A program made the position numbers and the translations under genes. From JBBDLF01 sp040879025 (GTDB lineage: Bacteria; Pseudomonadota; Gammaproteobacteria; Pseudomonadales; Pseudohongiellaceae), in contig JBBDLF010000038.1 in assembly GCA_040879025.1 (NCBI GenBank), positions 124,001-188,000 on the forward strand: a stretch of DNA of 64,000 nt, written 5' to 3'. The notes under the pieces were generated by a model, which was not told the DNA's origin, searched no databases, and saw nothing but the letters and a program-made list of their open reading frames with translations. Shown here piece by piece: positions 36,172-45,572 of this stretch. Position 1 is the stretch's first letter. Every line of letters starts with the position of its first letter.

Positions 36172-37431
36172 ATGACAGACATCAGCGATTACATGAACAC
36201 GGTCGGCCGGCAGGCGCGGGCGGCATCGCGGGTGATCGCCAGAGCGACAACGGCACAGAAAAACGCCGCGCTTCTGGCGGCGGCGACAGCGCTTGATAAA
36301 GCCCGGGACGGATTGTTGCAGGCCAACTTGCAGGATATGCAGGCGGGCAGGGACAAAGGTCTCGATGCCGCCATGCTGGACCGGCTGGAACTGAACCCTG
36401 ACCGTATTACCGCCATGATCACCGGACTACGGCAGGTGGCGGCATTGGATGACCCGGTCGGGGAAGTCACAGGCCTGAAATATCGGCCCAGCGGCATCCA
36501 GGTAGGCCGGATGCGGGTGCCTCTTGGAGTGGTGGGGATCATTTACGAATCCCGGCCCAATGTGACCGCCGATGCCGCCAGCCTGTGTCTTAAATCCGGC
36601 AACGCAACAGTGTTGCGCGGCGGTTCCGAGGCTATCCATTCCAATCAGGCCATAGCGGCCTGCATAGCCACCGGTCTGGAGCAGGTCGGTCTGAGCCGGC
36701 ACTGCGTTCAGGTCATTGAAACCACCGACCGCGAAGCGGTGGGTTACCTGATAACGATGCCCGAATATGTCGACGTGATAGTGCCTCGCGGCGGTAAAGG
36801 GCTGATAGAGCGCATTGCCAGGGACGCACGGGTTCCTGTTATCAAGCACCTCGACGGCAACTGTCACGCGTATATTGATAATTCTGCGGATCAGGACAAG
36901 GCCGTAAAAATTGTCGTCAACGCCAAAACCCAGCGCTTCGGCACCTGTTGTACGCTGGAATCGCTGCTGATTTCCCGAGATATCGCCTCCGCGTTGCTGC
37001 CCCGGCTGGAACAGGAGCTTGCTGCTTTTGCCGTTGAATTGAGAGCCTGTACTGAAAGCGCCCAGTGGTTGCAAAAGGCGGTTCCCGCCACTGAGCAAGA
37101 CTGGTCAACTGAATATCTGGCGCCCATACTGTCGATCAAGATTGTGGGCGGAATCGATGAAGCCATTGAGCATATCAACCGGTACGGGTCGCAGCACACC
37201 GATTCCATCGTGACGGAAGACTACACCCGTGCCCAGCGCTTTCTGCATGAAGTGGATTCGAGTTCGGTCATGGTCAATGCATCCACGCGTTTTGCGGACG
37301 GTTTCGAATACGGTCTGGGCGCGGAAATCGGTATCAGTACAGACAAACTCCACGCCCGCGGGCCGGTTGGCCTGGAGGGACTGACTTCGCAAAAATATAT
37401 CGTGTTGGGGGACGGTCACATTAGACAATGA
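36172..37431 (+). CDS. proA: Gamma-glutamyl phosphate reductase
   Basis: 419-residue NADPH-dependent enzyme of proline synthesis that makes glutamate semialdehyde. The catalytic Cys is in QRFGTCCTLESLL; GVVGIIYESRPNVTADAASL and VIVPRGGKGLIERI are family signatures. I chose ATG 36172 because GGAAGG lies five bases before it; GTG 36160 is within that site. The stop overlaps the nadD start by four bases (ATGA). Confidence 0.97.
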   Translation: MTDISDYMNTVGRQARAASRVIARATTAQKNAALLAAATALDKARDGLLQANLQDMQAGRDKGLDAAMLDRLELNPDRITAMITGLRQVAALDDPVGEVTGLKYRPSGIQVGRMRVPLGVVGIIYESRPNVTADAASLCLKSGNATVLRGGSEAIHSNQAIAACIATGLEQVGLSRHCVQVIETTDREAVGYLITMPEYVDVIVPRGGKGLIERIARDARVPVIKHLDGNCHAYIDNSADQDKAVKIVVNAKTQRFGTCCTLESLLISRDIASALLPRLEQELAAFAVELRACTESAQWLQKAVPATEQDWSTEYLAPILSIKIVGGIDEAIEHINRYGSQHTDSIVTEDYTRAQRFLHEVDSSSVMVNASTRFADGFEYGLGAEIGISTDKLHARGPVGLEGLTSQKYIVLGDGHIRQ

Positions 37432-38075
37432 GTTTACGCATCGGCATTCTCGGCGGAATGTTCGACCCGGTGCACAACGGGCACCTGGGTATCGCCGGAG
37501 TTGCGATAGATGTCCTGTCACTCGACCAGGTACGCCTGATACCGGCACGCCAGCCCAACCACCGCGATATGCCCCTGTGCCCACAGGAACAGCGCCTGGA
37601 GATGCTGCATCTGGCGGTTGCCGGTGATCCGCGCATGATTGTGGATGATCGTGAATTGCGTCGACCCGGCCCTTCGTATACCGTTGATACGCTGATTTCC
37701 CTGCAAGAAGAATTTCCCGAGGCAAGCCTGGTTTTTATCATGGGTATTGACTCATTCAATTCACTGCTGGGTTGGGAGCGCTGGCAACAGTTGTTCCGGC
37801 TTTGCCATATGCTGGTGATTGATCGCCCGGGTCACCGTTTGAAACCTCATGGGCTGGCGGACAGACTCGACAGTCGGACCGACTCGGCCACGTCACTTTT
37901 TGCCCAACCCGTTGGCAATGTGTGGATGCTCGCAGGCCACGACAGGGATGTATCGTCAAGCGAAGTGCGTGAACGCATCAAAAACCGGCAGGCTCTGGAT
38001 CATCTGGTTCCGGAGAACGTGTTGCGGTATATGACAGAACATGATTTATACCGGTCGCAGCCAGACCGGAACTAA
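37428..38075 (+). CDS. nadD: Nicotinate-nucleotide adenylyltransferase
   Basis: 215-residue enzyme of NAD synthesis joining ATP and nicotinate mononucleotide. The nucleotide-binding motif is GGMFDPVHNGHLG, and the C-terminal adenylyltransferase motif is DVSSSEVRERI. It overlaps proA by four bases and precedes rsfS by 12, the usual gammaproteobacterial order. Confidence 0.97.
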   Translation: MSLRIGILGGMFDPVHNGHLGIAGVAIDVLSLDQVRLIPARQPNHRDMPLCPQEQRLEMLHLAVAGDPRMIVDDRELRRPGPSYTVDTLISLQEEFPEASLVFIMGIDSFNSLLGWERWQQLFRLCHMLVIDRPGHRLKPHGLADRLDSRTDSATSLFAQPVGNVWMLAGHDRDVSSSEVRERIKNRQALDHLVPENVLRYMTEHDLYRSQPDRN

Positions 38076-38087
38076 GAGGAAGGTGTA

Positions 38088-38429
38088 TTGAACAGCAGTG
38101 AACTCTCCCGCCTGGTTGTCGGCGCCCTGGAAGAAGTCAAGGGAAAATCCGTATCCTGCCTTAATGTGGAGAAACTTACCCAGATTACCGATTACATGGT
38201 TATTGCAACCGGCACATCGAACACCCATGTAAAAGCCCTCGCGGAAGAAGTCGTCAGGCAGTCGAAGCACGTGGGTATCAAAGTTCAGGGAGTTGAAGGA
38301 CTTACGCAGTCGGAATGGGTTCTGGTTGACCTCGGTTCAGTCGTGGTGCACATCATGCAGGCGCCGGTACGAGCTCTGTATGATCTGGAAGAATTGTGGA
38401 ATTTCAGTTCCACGGAAGAGAGCAAGTGA
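38088..38429 (+). CDS. rsfS: Ribosome silencing factor RsfS
   Basis: 113-residue protein that binds L14 on the large subunit and prevents joining of subunits when nutrients are low. The core is YMVIATGTSNTHVKALAEEV, followed by WVLVDLGSVVVHIM. It starts at TTG 38088 with a strong AGGAAGG seven to eight bases before; no ATG fits. The stop overlaps the rlmH start (GTGA). Confidence 0.96.
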   Translation: MNSSELSRLVVGALEEVKGKSVSCLNVEKLTQITDYMVIATGTSNTHVKALAEEVVRQSKHVGIKVQGVEGLTQSEWVLVDLGSVVVHIMQAPVRALYDLEELWNFSSTEESK

Positions 38430-38896
38430 AAATCACGTTGATCGCGGTAGGGAACAAGGTGCCCGACTGGGTGGATGCGGGGGTGGCCGACTACGCCAAA
38501 CGCCTCCCGAGGGACTTTCGACTGGACATACGGCCGGTGCCTCTCGCCGTCCGCACCCGCACCGCCAATATTGAACAATGCATTAAAAAAGAAAGTGAGG
38601 GCATTCTGCGGCTGATTAAGCCCGATGACCATGCGGTGGCACTGGATGAACGAGGCCGCCGGTTTACCACCATGGAACTCGCAGGCCGTTTCGACGCGTT
38701 GAGAGCCGATGGAATCAATATCGTGTTGATTGCGGGTGGCCCGGACGGGCTGGATGAAAGTTGCCTTGGCCGGGCGGATGAGACCTGGTCACTGTCGGCC
38801 CTCACCTTTCCCCATCCGCTGGTTAGAATCGTGGTTGCAGAGCAGCTTTACCGGGTCTGGACCGTGCTGAATGGACATCCTTATCATCGAATGTGA
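38426..38896 (+). CDS. rlmH: 23S rRNA pseudouridine-1915 N3-methyltransferase RlmH
   Basis: 156-residue SPOUT methyltransferase acting on helix 69 of 23S rRNA. VKITLIAVGNKVPDWV begins the family; the knotted SAM site includes FVIAGG-like VLIAGGPDGL and ALTFPHPLVRIVVAEQLYR, and the tail HPYHR reaches the active site. It starts at GTG 38426, overlapping rsfS by four bases; a longer frame from 38396 adds ten unrelated residues. Confidence 0.96.
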   Translation: MKITLIAVGNKVPDWVDAGVADYAKRLPRDFRLDIRPVPLAVRTRTANIEQCIKKESEGILRLIKPDDHAVALDERGRRFTTMELAGRFDALRADGINIVLIAGGPDGLDESCLGRADETWSLSALTFPHPLVRIVVAEQLYRVWTVLNGHPYHRM

Positions 38897-39120
38897 TTCT
38901 CCTCTAAAAACTGCCACCAAAAAGGAGTAGAATTTCAACCTTTGGCAGTGCGCGTTGGCTGTCGAAGGACTTATCGCAAACTTATCGGTAGTTCTGTGGT
39001 CCAAATAAGTTCTGTGGCACCAGCGCTTGAATACCGGACCCGGTACACTACAGCCTGTACCAGGCCAGCCGATTACATTCAACATTCGTACGGCAACAGT
39101 TCGCGAATACTGGCACAAAT

Positions 39121-41091
39121 ATGGCGGAAAAGTGGCAAGTTAAGGACCATGAGAGCGAGAGGCGTCTCTTCGCCAGCCGGCTCACGGTCGCCGGCGTTTT
39201 GATCGCCCTGCTTTTCGCCGCACTGATATTGAAGTTGGTTAATCTACAGATTTATCAGAACGAGTATTTCTCCGCGCGTTCCGACGGTAACCGGCTTCAC
39301 TCCCAATATGTTCCTCCCCCCCGCGGATTGATATTTGATCGCAATGGCGTGCTGCTCGCTGACAACCGGCCTATTTTTAACCTGACCGTTGTCAGGGAAC
39401 AGGTAGAGAACCTGGATGACGCCATCGACAGACTGTCGTCAGTGGTTACGCTTAACAACGAGGACCTTAACCAGTTCCATACCCGGCTGCAACGTGCCAG
39501 AGTGCCGTACTCTTCCGTCCCGCTGGTTTATCAGCTCAGCGAGGATGAGATCGCCCGGTTCGCCGTCAGTGAACACAAGTTTCCGGGTTTCTCAGTGGAA
39601 GCCCAGCTGGTTCGGCATTACCCTTTCTCCAGTCTGACGTCGCATACGGTCGGTTATGTGTCGGAGATCAACAGGGAAGAGCTGGATAAACTGAGCGCCG
39701 AACAGAAGGAGAACTACGGCGGCACCAATCATATTGGAAAATCCGGTATAGAAAAAACCTATGAGGACCTGTTGCACGGGACAGTAGGATATGAAACCGT
39801 GGAAAAGAACAACAGGGGTCAGATCATGCGGGTGTTGGACCGGACCGACCCGATATCCGGCAAAAACGTCAGTCTTCATATGGACGCCGCGTTGCAAAGG
39901 GCGGCGGAAGAAGCGCTCGGTGACTTCCGGGGCGCCGTGGTGGCGATCGACCCCGAAACCGGCGGGGTCCTCGCCATGATCAGCAAACCCGGATTCGATC
40001 CCAATCTGTTTGTTACCGGAATCAGTAACAGAGACTATGGCAAACTGATTACCGATGAACTGAACACGCCGCTGTTCGATCGCACGACCAACCCCTACCC
40101 ACCGGGTTCAACGGTCAAACCTTTCATTGGTCTCGGTGGTTTGCATCACGAATTCGTGGACTACGATTACACGATTGAAGACCCCGGTTTTTTCCGTCTG
40201 CCGGGAGTCTCCCGCCGCTGGCTGGATTATACTTTCCGCACACCCATTGGCGGCGGACACGGACATACTGATCTGAAAAAGGCCATCTACCAATCCTGCG
40301 ACACGTTCTTTTATGATCTGGGCAATCGCATGGGTATCGATACCATCCACAGTTTTATGCACCAGTTCGGTTTTGGCAGAAACCTGGCACTGGACATTCC
40401 GTTTGCACGAACGGGCGTGCTGCCCTCCAGGGAATGGAAAATGGGGAGCAGGGGTGAACAATGGTATCCAGGCGACACAATCAATTCTTCGATAGGGCAG
40501 GGCTACATGTGGACTACGCCATTGCAGCTCGCCACAGCCGTTTCCATCCTGGCCAACAAAGGCAAGGTGGTTCAGCCACGGATGCTCAAGTCCGTTGAGG
40601 GCGAAGCGTTTGAGCCGGTGATTGAAAACCCGGTGGCCGATATCGCCGTCAATGACCCGGACTACTGGGACTACATCCACGATGCCATGACCATGGTAGT
40701 GCACCGCCGTTACAATGATACCTTCAGGGATTATGGCACCGCCTACGAAGCGATTGCGCTGGCTGACAGGGACATGCCTTATCAGATGGCGGGAAAGTCG
40801 GGTACGGCCCAGGTTGTGGCGATCAATCCGAATATTCTCAAAAGTGTGGATATTGACGTCTCGGATATCCACAGGGACCATGCGTTGTTTGCTTCCTTTG
40901 CCCCGGCCATGAATCCTCATGTATCACCAAAAATCGCCGTGGCCGTCTTTGTGGAAAACGGCGAACACGGCAGTTCGGTTGCAGGCCCGATAGCCAAACA
41001 GCTTATCGATACCTATTTGCTGGATATTCTCAAGATAGATTTCGATGCATTTGAAAAGTCCGCCAAGCCGCTGGTTACCTCGGTCGAATGA
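39121..41091 (+). CDS. mrdA: Penicillin-binding protein 2
   Basis: 656-residue bitopic transpeptidase of the elongasome that crosslinks peptidoglycan during rod growth. A membrane anchor lies at about 23-43; the dimerisation and pedestal region follows, then the transpeptidase domain with Ser330 in PGSTVKPF, the SxN-type motif SCD in YQSCDTFFYDLG and Lys559 in GKSGTAQV. The 224 bases upstream include two copies of AGTTCTGTGG and no obvious promoter. rodA overlaps by four bases (ATGA), so partner proteins are made together. Confidence 0.97.
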   Translation: MAEKWQVKDHESERRLFASRLTVAGVLIALLFAALILKLVNLQIYQNEYFSARSDGNRLHSQYVPPPRGLIFDRNGVLLADNRPIFNLTVVREQVENLDDAIDRLSSVVTLNNEDLNQFHTRLQRARVPYSSVPLVYQLSEDEIARFAVSEHKFPGFSVEAQLVRHYPFSSLTSHTVGYVSEINREELDKLSAEQKENYGGTNHIGKSGIEKTYEDLLHGTVGYETVEKNNRGQIMRVLDRTDPISGKNVSLHMDAALQRAAEEALGDFRGAVVAIDPETGGVLAMISKPGFDPNLFVTGISNRDYGKLITDELNTPLFDRTTNPYPPGSTVKPFIGLGGLHHEFVDYDYTIEDPGFFRLPGVSRRWLDYTFRTPIGGGHGHTDLKKAIYQSCDTFFYDLGNRMGIDTIHSFMHQFGFGRNLALDIPFARTGVLPSREWKMGSRGEQWYPGDTINSSIGQGYMWTTPLQLATAVSILANKGKVVQPRMLKSVEGEAFEPVIENPVADIAVNDPDYWDYIHDAMTMVVHRRYNDTFRDYGTAYEAIALADRDMPYQMAGKSGTAQVVAINPNILKSVDIDVSDIHRDHALFASFAPAMNPHVSPKIAVAVFVENGEHGSSVAGPIAKQLIDTYLLDILKIDFDAFEKSAKPLVTSVE

Positions 41092-42227
41092 TCAGCCAGG
41101 ATTTTATTCGCCAACTCAACGAAGGCGTTGAGAAAAAACGCAACTCGCTCTGGCGCAAGCTGCGCATTGATCCGCCCCTTCTCCTTGCACTGGTCGCGCT
41201 CGGCGGTTTGGGTCTGATGGTGCTCTTCAGCGCCAGCGGCGAGAATCGTGCGGAAGTGCAACGCCAGGCTGTCACCATGCTGATAGGTTTCATGGTGATG
41301 TTCCTCGTGGCGCAACTGAACGTGCAGTTTTTTCGTCGTTGGGCTCCTTCCATGTATACCGCGGGCCTGGGCCTGCTGGTTATCGTGCTGTTTTTTGGTG
41401 TGGAAGCCAACGGTGCCAAAGCCTGGCTTGACCTGCCGGGGCTGCCGAGCTTTCAGCCCGCGGAACTGCTGAAATTCGTACTGCCGATGCTACTCGCCTG
41501 GTATCTTGGCAGCAGACCATTGCCGCCGGGATTCAAACATATATTCTGGTCAGGTGTGATGATTCTCGTGCCGGCCGCCCTGATTGTTTTGCAGAACGAT
41601 ACCGGCACGGCCTTGATGGTGGCGATGTCGGGCATTTTTGTCTTGTTGCTCGCCGGCATACGATGGCGTCTGGTGATAGCCGGTGTTGTCGCCATGCTGG
41701 TGGCATCCCCGGCCTGGTTCCTGTTTGTCGCCCAGGAGCACCAGAAAGATCGCATTCTGACCTTTTTTGATCCGTACCGTGACCCGACTGGAGCGGGCTA
41801 CAACATTATTCAGTCGCAGATCGCCATCGGGTCAGGAGGTGTCTATGGCAAGGGCTGGCTCAACGGCGCGCAGTCCAGGCTGGACTTCATTCCCGAGAGC
41901 AATACGGACTTTATCCTCGCGGTGCTGGCGGAGGAATTCGGTCTGGCGGGGATTATGCTGCTTATGTTTCTCTACCTTGTTGTGCTGGCGCGAGGTCTGT
42001 ACATCTCTCTGAATGCGCGCGATATGTTCGCACGGTTGCTCGCGGGCAGCATTACGCTCACTTTCTTTTTTTATATTTTCGTCAATATGGCCATGGTAAC
42101 CGGCCTGATGCCCGTTGTCGGCCTGCCGTTGCCGCTTGTCAGCCGCGGCGGGACCGCTGTGGTCACGCTGTTTATCGGCTTCGGTATCCTTATGGGAATT
42201 CACACACAGAAACGCAGCCTCACCTGA
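41088..42227 (+). CDS. mrdB: Peptidoglycan glycosyltransferase RodA
   Basis: 379-residue SEDS protein with about ten membrane helices that polymerises lipid II with PBP2. The signatures are WLDLPGLPSFQPAELLKFV and FIPESNTDFILAVLAEEFG; the Asp implicated in catalysis fits the region around QSRLDFIPES. It is translationally coupled to mrdA and precedes rlpA; the mltB gene that often intervenes is missing here. Confidence 0.97.
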   Translation: MISQDFIRQLNEGVEKKRNSLWRKLRIDPPLLLALVALGGLGLMVLFSASGENRAEVQRQAVTMLIGFMVMFLVAQLNVQFFRRWAPSMYTAGLGLLVIVLFFGVEANGAKAWLDLPGLPSFQPAELLKFVLPMLLAWYLGSRPLPPGFKHIFWSGVMILVPAALIVLQNDTGTALMVAMSGIFVLLLAGIRWRLVIAGVVAMLVASPAWFLFVAQEHQKDRILTFFDPYRDPTGAGYNIIQSQIAIGSGGVYGKGWLNGAQSRLDFIPESNTDFILAVLAEEFGLAGIMLLMFLYLVVLARGLYISLNARDMFARLLAGSITLTFFFYIFVNMAMVTGLMPVVGLPLPLVSRGGTAVVTLFIGFGILMGIHTQKRSLT

Positions 42228-42355
42228 TAATGCCCGACAGCGGTCCGGTACTAAAAAAACGGCGATAGCTGACGCTATTTAAGGAGGCACGAAGCCGTTT
42301 GATCGTCGCAGTGGCGGAACAGATAGCCCCCAGGAACACAGGAAGGACCGGGAAA

Positions 42356-43213
42356 ATGCTCACAGCCCTCAGGATTACTCTACCACGACTGGTATTCACG
42401 CTGGCGCCGGCCGTATTGCTGGCCGGCTGTGCCACCACACCTGAACCGGCGATCACAGAGAATGCGGGTCGTTATTCAATATCCCAGGACCGGGCTCCCG
42501 GAATCCAGGTTGATGTCAGCTCCATCCCTGAAGTGATACCCGAACCCGTGGAGCGCACCCTCGCCGGAAACCGCAGTCCGTACACGGTACTCGGTAAAAC
42601 GTACCGGGTAATGGCCACGGAAGAGGGCTACCGCGAAAACGGCGTGGCTTCGTGGTACGGTGAAAAATTTCACGGCCACCACACCTCCAACGGTGAAGTA
42701 TTTGATATGTACAAGGTTTCAGCGGCTCACAAATCGTTGCCTATCCCCAGTTTTCTACGAGTGACCAATCTGGAAAATAATCGCAGTCTCATCGTCAGGG
42801 TAAACGACCGCGGGCCTTTCCACGGTGACCGGGTGATAGATCTTTCCTACGGAGCGGCGCTGAAACTGGGTTACGCGGACCGGGGTACGGCCCGGGTGAT
42901 GCTGGAAGCGGTGGTGGTGAGAGAGTCACCGGTTATCGTGGAAAATACGCCCGTATTGCCGCCAGCGACCGACGAGGAGCGGCAATACTTGCAGATTGGC
43001 GCGTATGCCGATATAAAATCAGCGGAACGGATAACCCGTGTGCTCCGGGAGATGACAGAAAGGCCGGTTTTCATCAAATCGGTGATGGTCGAGACCAATC
43101 GGGAATTACATCGTGTCCGGGTGGGTCCTTTAAGCGACTCCGCTGAAATAAGACAGATTTCGGAGCGCGTGGTTGCCGCAAATCTGGGAAGTCCGTACAC
43201 TGTGGCGGAATAG
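42356..43213 (+). CDS. rlpA: RlpA family septal-ring lytic transglycosylase lipoprotein
   Basis: 285-residue lipoprotein: a signal peptide ends in lipobox LAGC with Cys25. A double-psi beta-barrel domain follows (about 85-180; GVASWYGEKFHGHHTSNGE and VRVNDRGPFHGDRVIDLSY), then a C-terminal SPOR domain (about 212-285; YLQIGAYADIKSAERI) that binds denuded glycans at the septum. In Pseudomonas RlpA cuts such glycans. ATG 42356 gives a proper signal; the frame is open to 42299. Confidence 0.95.
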   Translation: MLTALRITLPRLVFTLAPAVLLAGCATTPEPAITENAGRYSISQDRAPGIQVDVSSIPEVIPEPVERTLAGNRSPYTVLGKTYRVMATEEGYRENGVASWYGEKFHGHHTSNGEVFDMYKVSAAHKSLPIPSFLRVTNLENNRSLIVRVNDRGPFHGDRVIDLSYGAALKLGYADRGTARVMLEAVVVRESPVIVENTPVLPPATDEERQYLQIGAYADIKSAERITRVLREMTERPVFIKSVMVETNRELHRVRVGPLSDSAEIRQISERVVAANLGSPYTVAE

Positions 43214-43323
43214 TCTGCGGTCCGAACATCCCAGTCCCGGGCTACTGCAACCAATGCCCGACCCCTGTCCTTCTGATTGAGTCCGTAACCGAAGTGTGAA
43301 AACGCAAAGTGGATACCGTTACC

Positions 43324-44520
43324 ATGTTTAAACAGTTAACCCGCTTTTTCCTGAGCCGGTGTCGCGACACTGGTATTAAAGCCGTGCCGGCCCTGTTGCT
43401 GGCTTTGTTGGTTGCGCCCTTGTCAGCGCAGACAATCATCCCCCGTGCTCCCGATGTCGCCGCCAGCAGCTACATTCTGCTTGATGCCCGCACGGGACAG
43501 ATTATTGTGGAACACAATGCCGATGAGCCACTGCCGCCGGCAAGTCTCACCAAGATCATGACAGCCTATATTGCCGCTGAGGAAATTCTGCAGGGCAATC
43601 TCGACTGGTCGGACCAGGCGCATATCAGCGAAAAAGCCTGGCGCATGGAAGGATCGAAGATGTTTGTCGGTGTCGACACGATGGTCAGCGTTGAAGACCT
43701 GATGCGGGGGATCATTATTCAGTCGGGCAATGACGCCAGTGTCGCGATTGCCGAACATATTGCAGGCAGCGAGGACGCCTTCGCCGACATGATGAACCAG
43801 TACGCCGAAGTTCTCGGACTGACCAACAGTTTTTTCATGAACTCCAGTGGTCTGGATACCGAACTGTATTATAACCAGATGTCCGCGCGGGACCTCGCGA
43901 TCCTCGCCCGGGCCACGATACTGAATCATCCCGAACATTACGCCATGTATGCCGAGAGGGATTTTACCTACAACGATATTCGCCAGCCTAATCGCAACAC
44001 GTTGCTGTTTCGCGATCGCAATGTGGATGGCATGAAAACCGGTTGGACGAATGCGGCGGGCTTTTGCCTTGTCGCCTCCGCCGAACGTGACGGTATGCGC
44101 CTGATTACCGTGGTCATGGGTACGGCCAGCGAAGAGTCCCGGGCTATAGAAACCCAGAAACTGTTGACCTATGGATTCCGATACTTCGAAACACACAGGC
44201 TGTATACGGGAAACGAAGCGTTGAGCAACGTCAAAGTCTGGGGTGGTGCGCAGAATGAGGTTGATCTTGGTATCAGTGAAGAAGTTTATGTCACGATACC
44301 GCGGGGACGGGCGGAAGCGATGAATGCATCCATGGATATCGCCGAGCAGATTCAGGCGCCCCTGGAAAACGGTCAGATCATGGGCACCATCAACGTCACC
44401 CTGGAAGACGATCTCATCTACCAGGGAAATGTCATCGCAATGGAAGCGATTGAACAGGGTGGCCTGCTGAAACGGTTCATCGATTGGCTCACCCTGATGT
44501 TTACCAACCTGTTCAGTTAG
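43324..44520 (+). CDS. dacA: D-alanyl-D-alanine carboxypeptidase (PBP5/6)
   Basis: 398-residue penicillin-binding protein that removes the terminal D-Ala from pentapeptides and limits crosslinking. There is a signal peptide up to about residue 36 (LSAQ). Active-site motifs are Ser74 in ASLTKI, SGNDAS and Lys238 in KTGWTNAAG. The C-terminal domain and the amphipathic anchor (LLKRFIDWLTLMFTNLF) are present. GTG 43309 is an alternative start. It lies in the rlpA-dacA-ybeD block. Confidence 0.96.
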   Translation: MFKQLTRFFLSRCRDTGIKAVPALLLALLVAPLSAQTIIPRAPDVAASSYILLDARTGQIIVEHNADEPLPPASLTKIMTAYIAAEEILQGNLDWSDQAHISEKAWRMEGSKMFVGVDTMVSVEDLMRGIIIQSGNDASVAIAEHIAGSEDAFADMMNQYAEVLGLTNSFFMNSSGLDTELYYNQMSARDLAILARATILNHPEHYAMYAERDFTYNDIRQPNRNTLLFRDRNVDGMKTGWTNAAGFCLVASAERDGMRLITVVMGTASEESRAIETQKLLTYGFRYFETHRLYTGNEALSNVKVWGGAQNEVDLGISEEVYVTIPRGRAEAMNASMDIAEQIQAPLENGQIMGTINVTLEDDLIYQGNVIAMEAIEQGGLLKRFIDWLTLMFTNLFS

Positions 44521-44539
44521 TGTTCCGGGACAGGACACT

Positions 44540-44827
44540 ATGATCCCCAAATCCATGGTCACAGATTCTGATTCCGTTAAAATTGAGTTTCCCTGTGCCT
44601 ATCCCATCAAGATTCTCGGGTTTGCAACCGACGGGTTCGAAACTGACGTGGTATCCATCGTCAAGAGTCACGCCCGGCTTTCGTCCGGCCATGAAGTTAC
44701 CGTCCGTCCCAGCGGCAAAGGCAACTATCTGGCGGTGACTGTTATTATCGAGGCAACAGGTGAAACGCAGTTGAAATGCCTGTTTGACGATTTAATGGCA
44801 GCGGAAAGCGTCAAACTGGTGCTTTGA
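44540..44827 (+). CDS. ybeD: YbeD/DUF493 family protein
   Basis: 95-residue small alpha/beta protein with an ACT-like fold, recognisable by IEFPCAYPIKILGFA and VTVIIEATGETQLKCLFDDL. Its position between dacA and lipB is highly conserved. A regulatory role in lipoate metabolism has been proposed for the family but is not proven. A small inverted repeat (AGTGT/ACACT) around the dacA stop overlaps its ribosome site region. Confidence 0.92.
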   Translation: MIPKSMVTDSDSVKIEFPCAYPIKILGFATDGFETDVVSIVKSHARLSSGHEVTVRPSGKGNYLAVTVIIEATGETQLKCLFDDLMAAESVKLVL

Positions 44828-44828
44828 T

Positions 44829-45572
44829 GTGCTGCTCTCCAGTTACAGATCCTGCAGGGTACGGCCACCCCCGGAGTCCGGTAAGCCGGAACTGATCGTA
44901 CGTCGTCTTGGTCTGCAGGAATACGAGCCCCTTTATCGCGCGATGCGATATCGCGTGGAAAATCAGCGGCCGGATCGGGCCGACGAAATCTGGTTGCTGA
45001 GCCACAAACCCGTTTTCACGCAAGGTCAGGCGGGCAGGCCCGAGCACCTGATCGACCCTGGAGAAATCCCGGTGGTTCAAAGCGACAGAGGGGGTCAGGT
45101 GACCTACCATGGGCCGGGGCAGCTACTTGCCTACCTGTTGTTGAATCTGAAGCAGCATCATCTGGATGTCAGGAGCCTGGTGGATTTGATCGAAAATGCG
45201 GTGGTGGGTACCCTGGCGGAGTTGGGTGTCAAAGCCCAGGCCCGAAGGAATGCCCCGGGAGTCTACGTGGAAAATGCTAAAATCGCCGCACTTGGACTCA
45301 GAATCCGCAAAGGACAGAGTTACCATGGCCTGAGCCTGAATGTGAATATGGATCTGGCCCCGTTCAAGCGCATCAATCCCTGCGGATTCGAAGGGCTTGC
45401 GGTGACCCAACTGGCTGACCTGGTGGAATCGCGCGAGGGGCTGTTACAGCAGGTGAGTGGCGTACTGAGCAGCAAGCTGTTACAAGGTCTCGGTTATGAG
45501 AGTCTGTGGATGGGAAAACCGGCAACCGGAGTAGAGGAAGTACGCGCCAATGGCGGAACGAAAACGACGTAA
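44829..45572 (+). CDS. lipB: Octanoyltransferase LipB
   Basis: 247-residue enzyme moving octanoyl groups from ACP to lipoyl domains such as those of AceF. The active-site Cys is in KRINPCGFEGLAVT and the Lys in AKIAALGLRIRKG; GGQVTYHGPGQLLAYLLL is the central signature. It starts at GTG 44829 right after ybeD. The first 20 residues are poorly conserved, so a later start is possible. It overlaps lipA by 23 bases. Confidence 0.95.
   Translation: MLLSSYRSCRVRPPPESGKPELIVRRLGLQEYEPLYRAMRYRVENQRPDRADEIWLLSHKPVFTQGQAGRPEHLIDPGEIPVVQSDRGGQVTYHGPGQLLAYLLLNLKQHHLDVRSLVDLIENAVVGTLAELGVKAQARRNAPGVYVENAKIAALGLRIRKGQSYHGLSLNVNMDLAPFKRINPCGFEGLAVTQLADLVESREGLLQQVSGVLSSKLLQGLGYESLWMGKPATGVEEVRANGGTKTT

Noticed and set aside
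38897..39120. Regulatory RNA or small gene between rlmH and mrdA
   Set aside because: Only two copies of AGTTCTGTGG and an imperfect ACTGCCA/TGGCAGT inverted repeat were seen; no start with ribosome site and no known RNA structure.
43423..44562. 379-codon open frame on the minus strand
   Set aside because: Antisense to dacA with intact SxxK, SxN and KTG motifs; a shadow frame.
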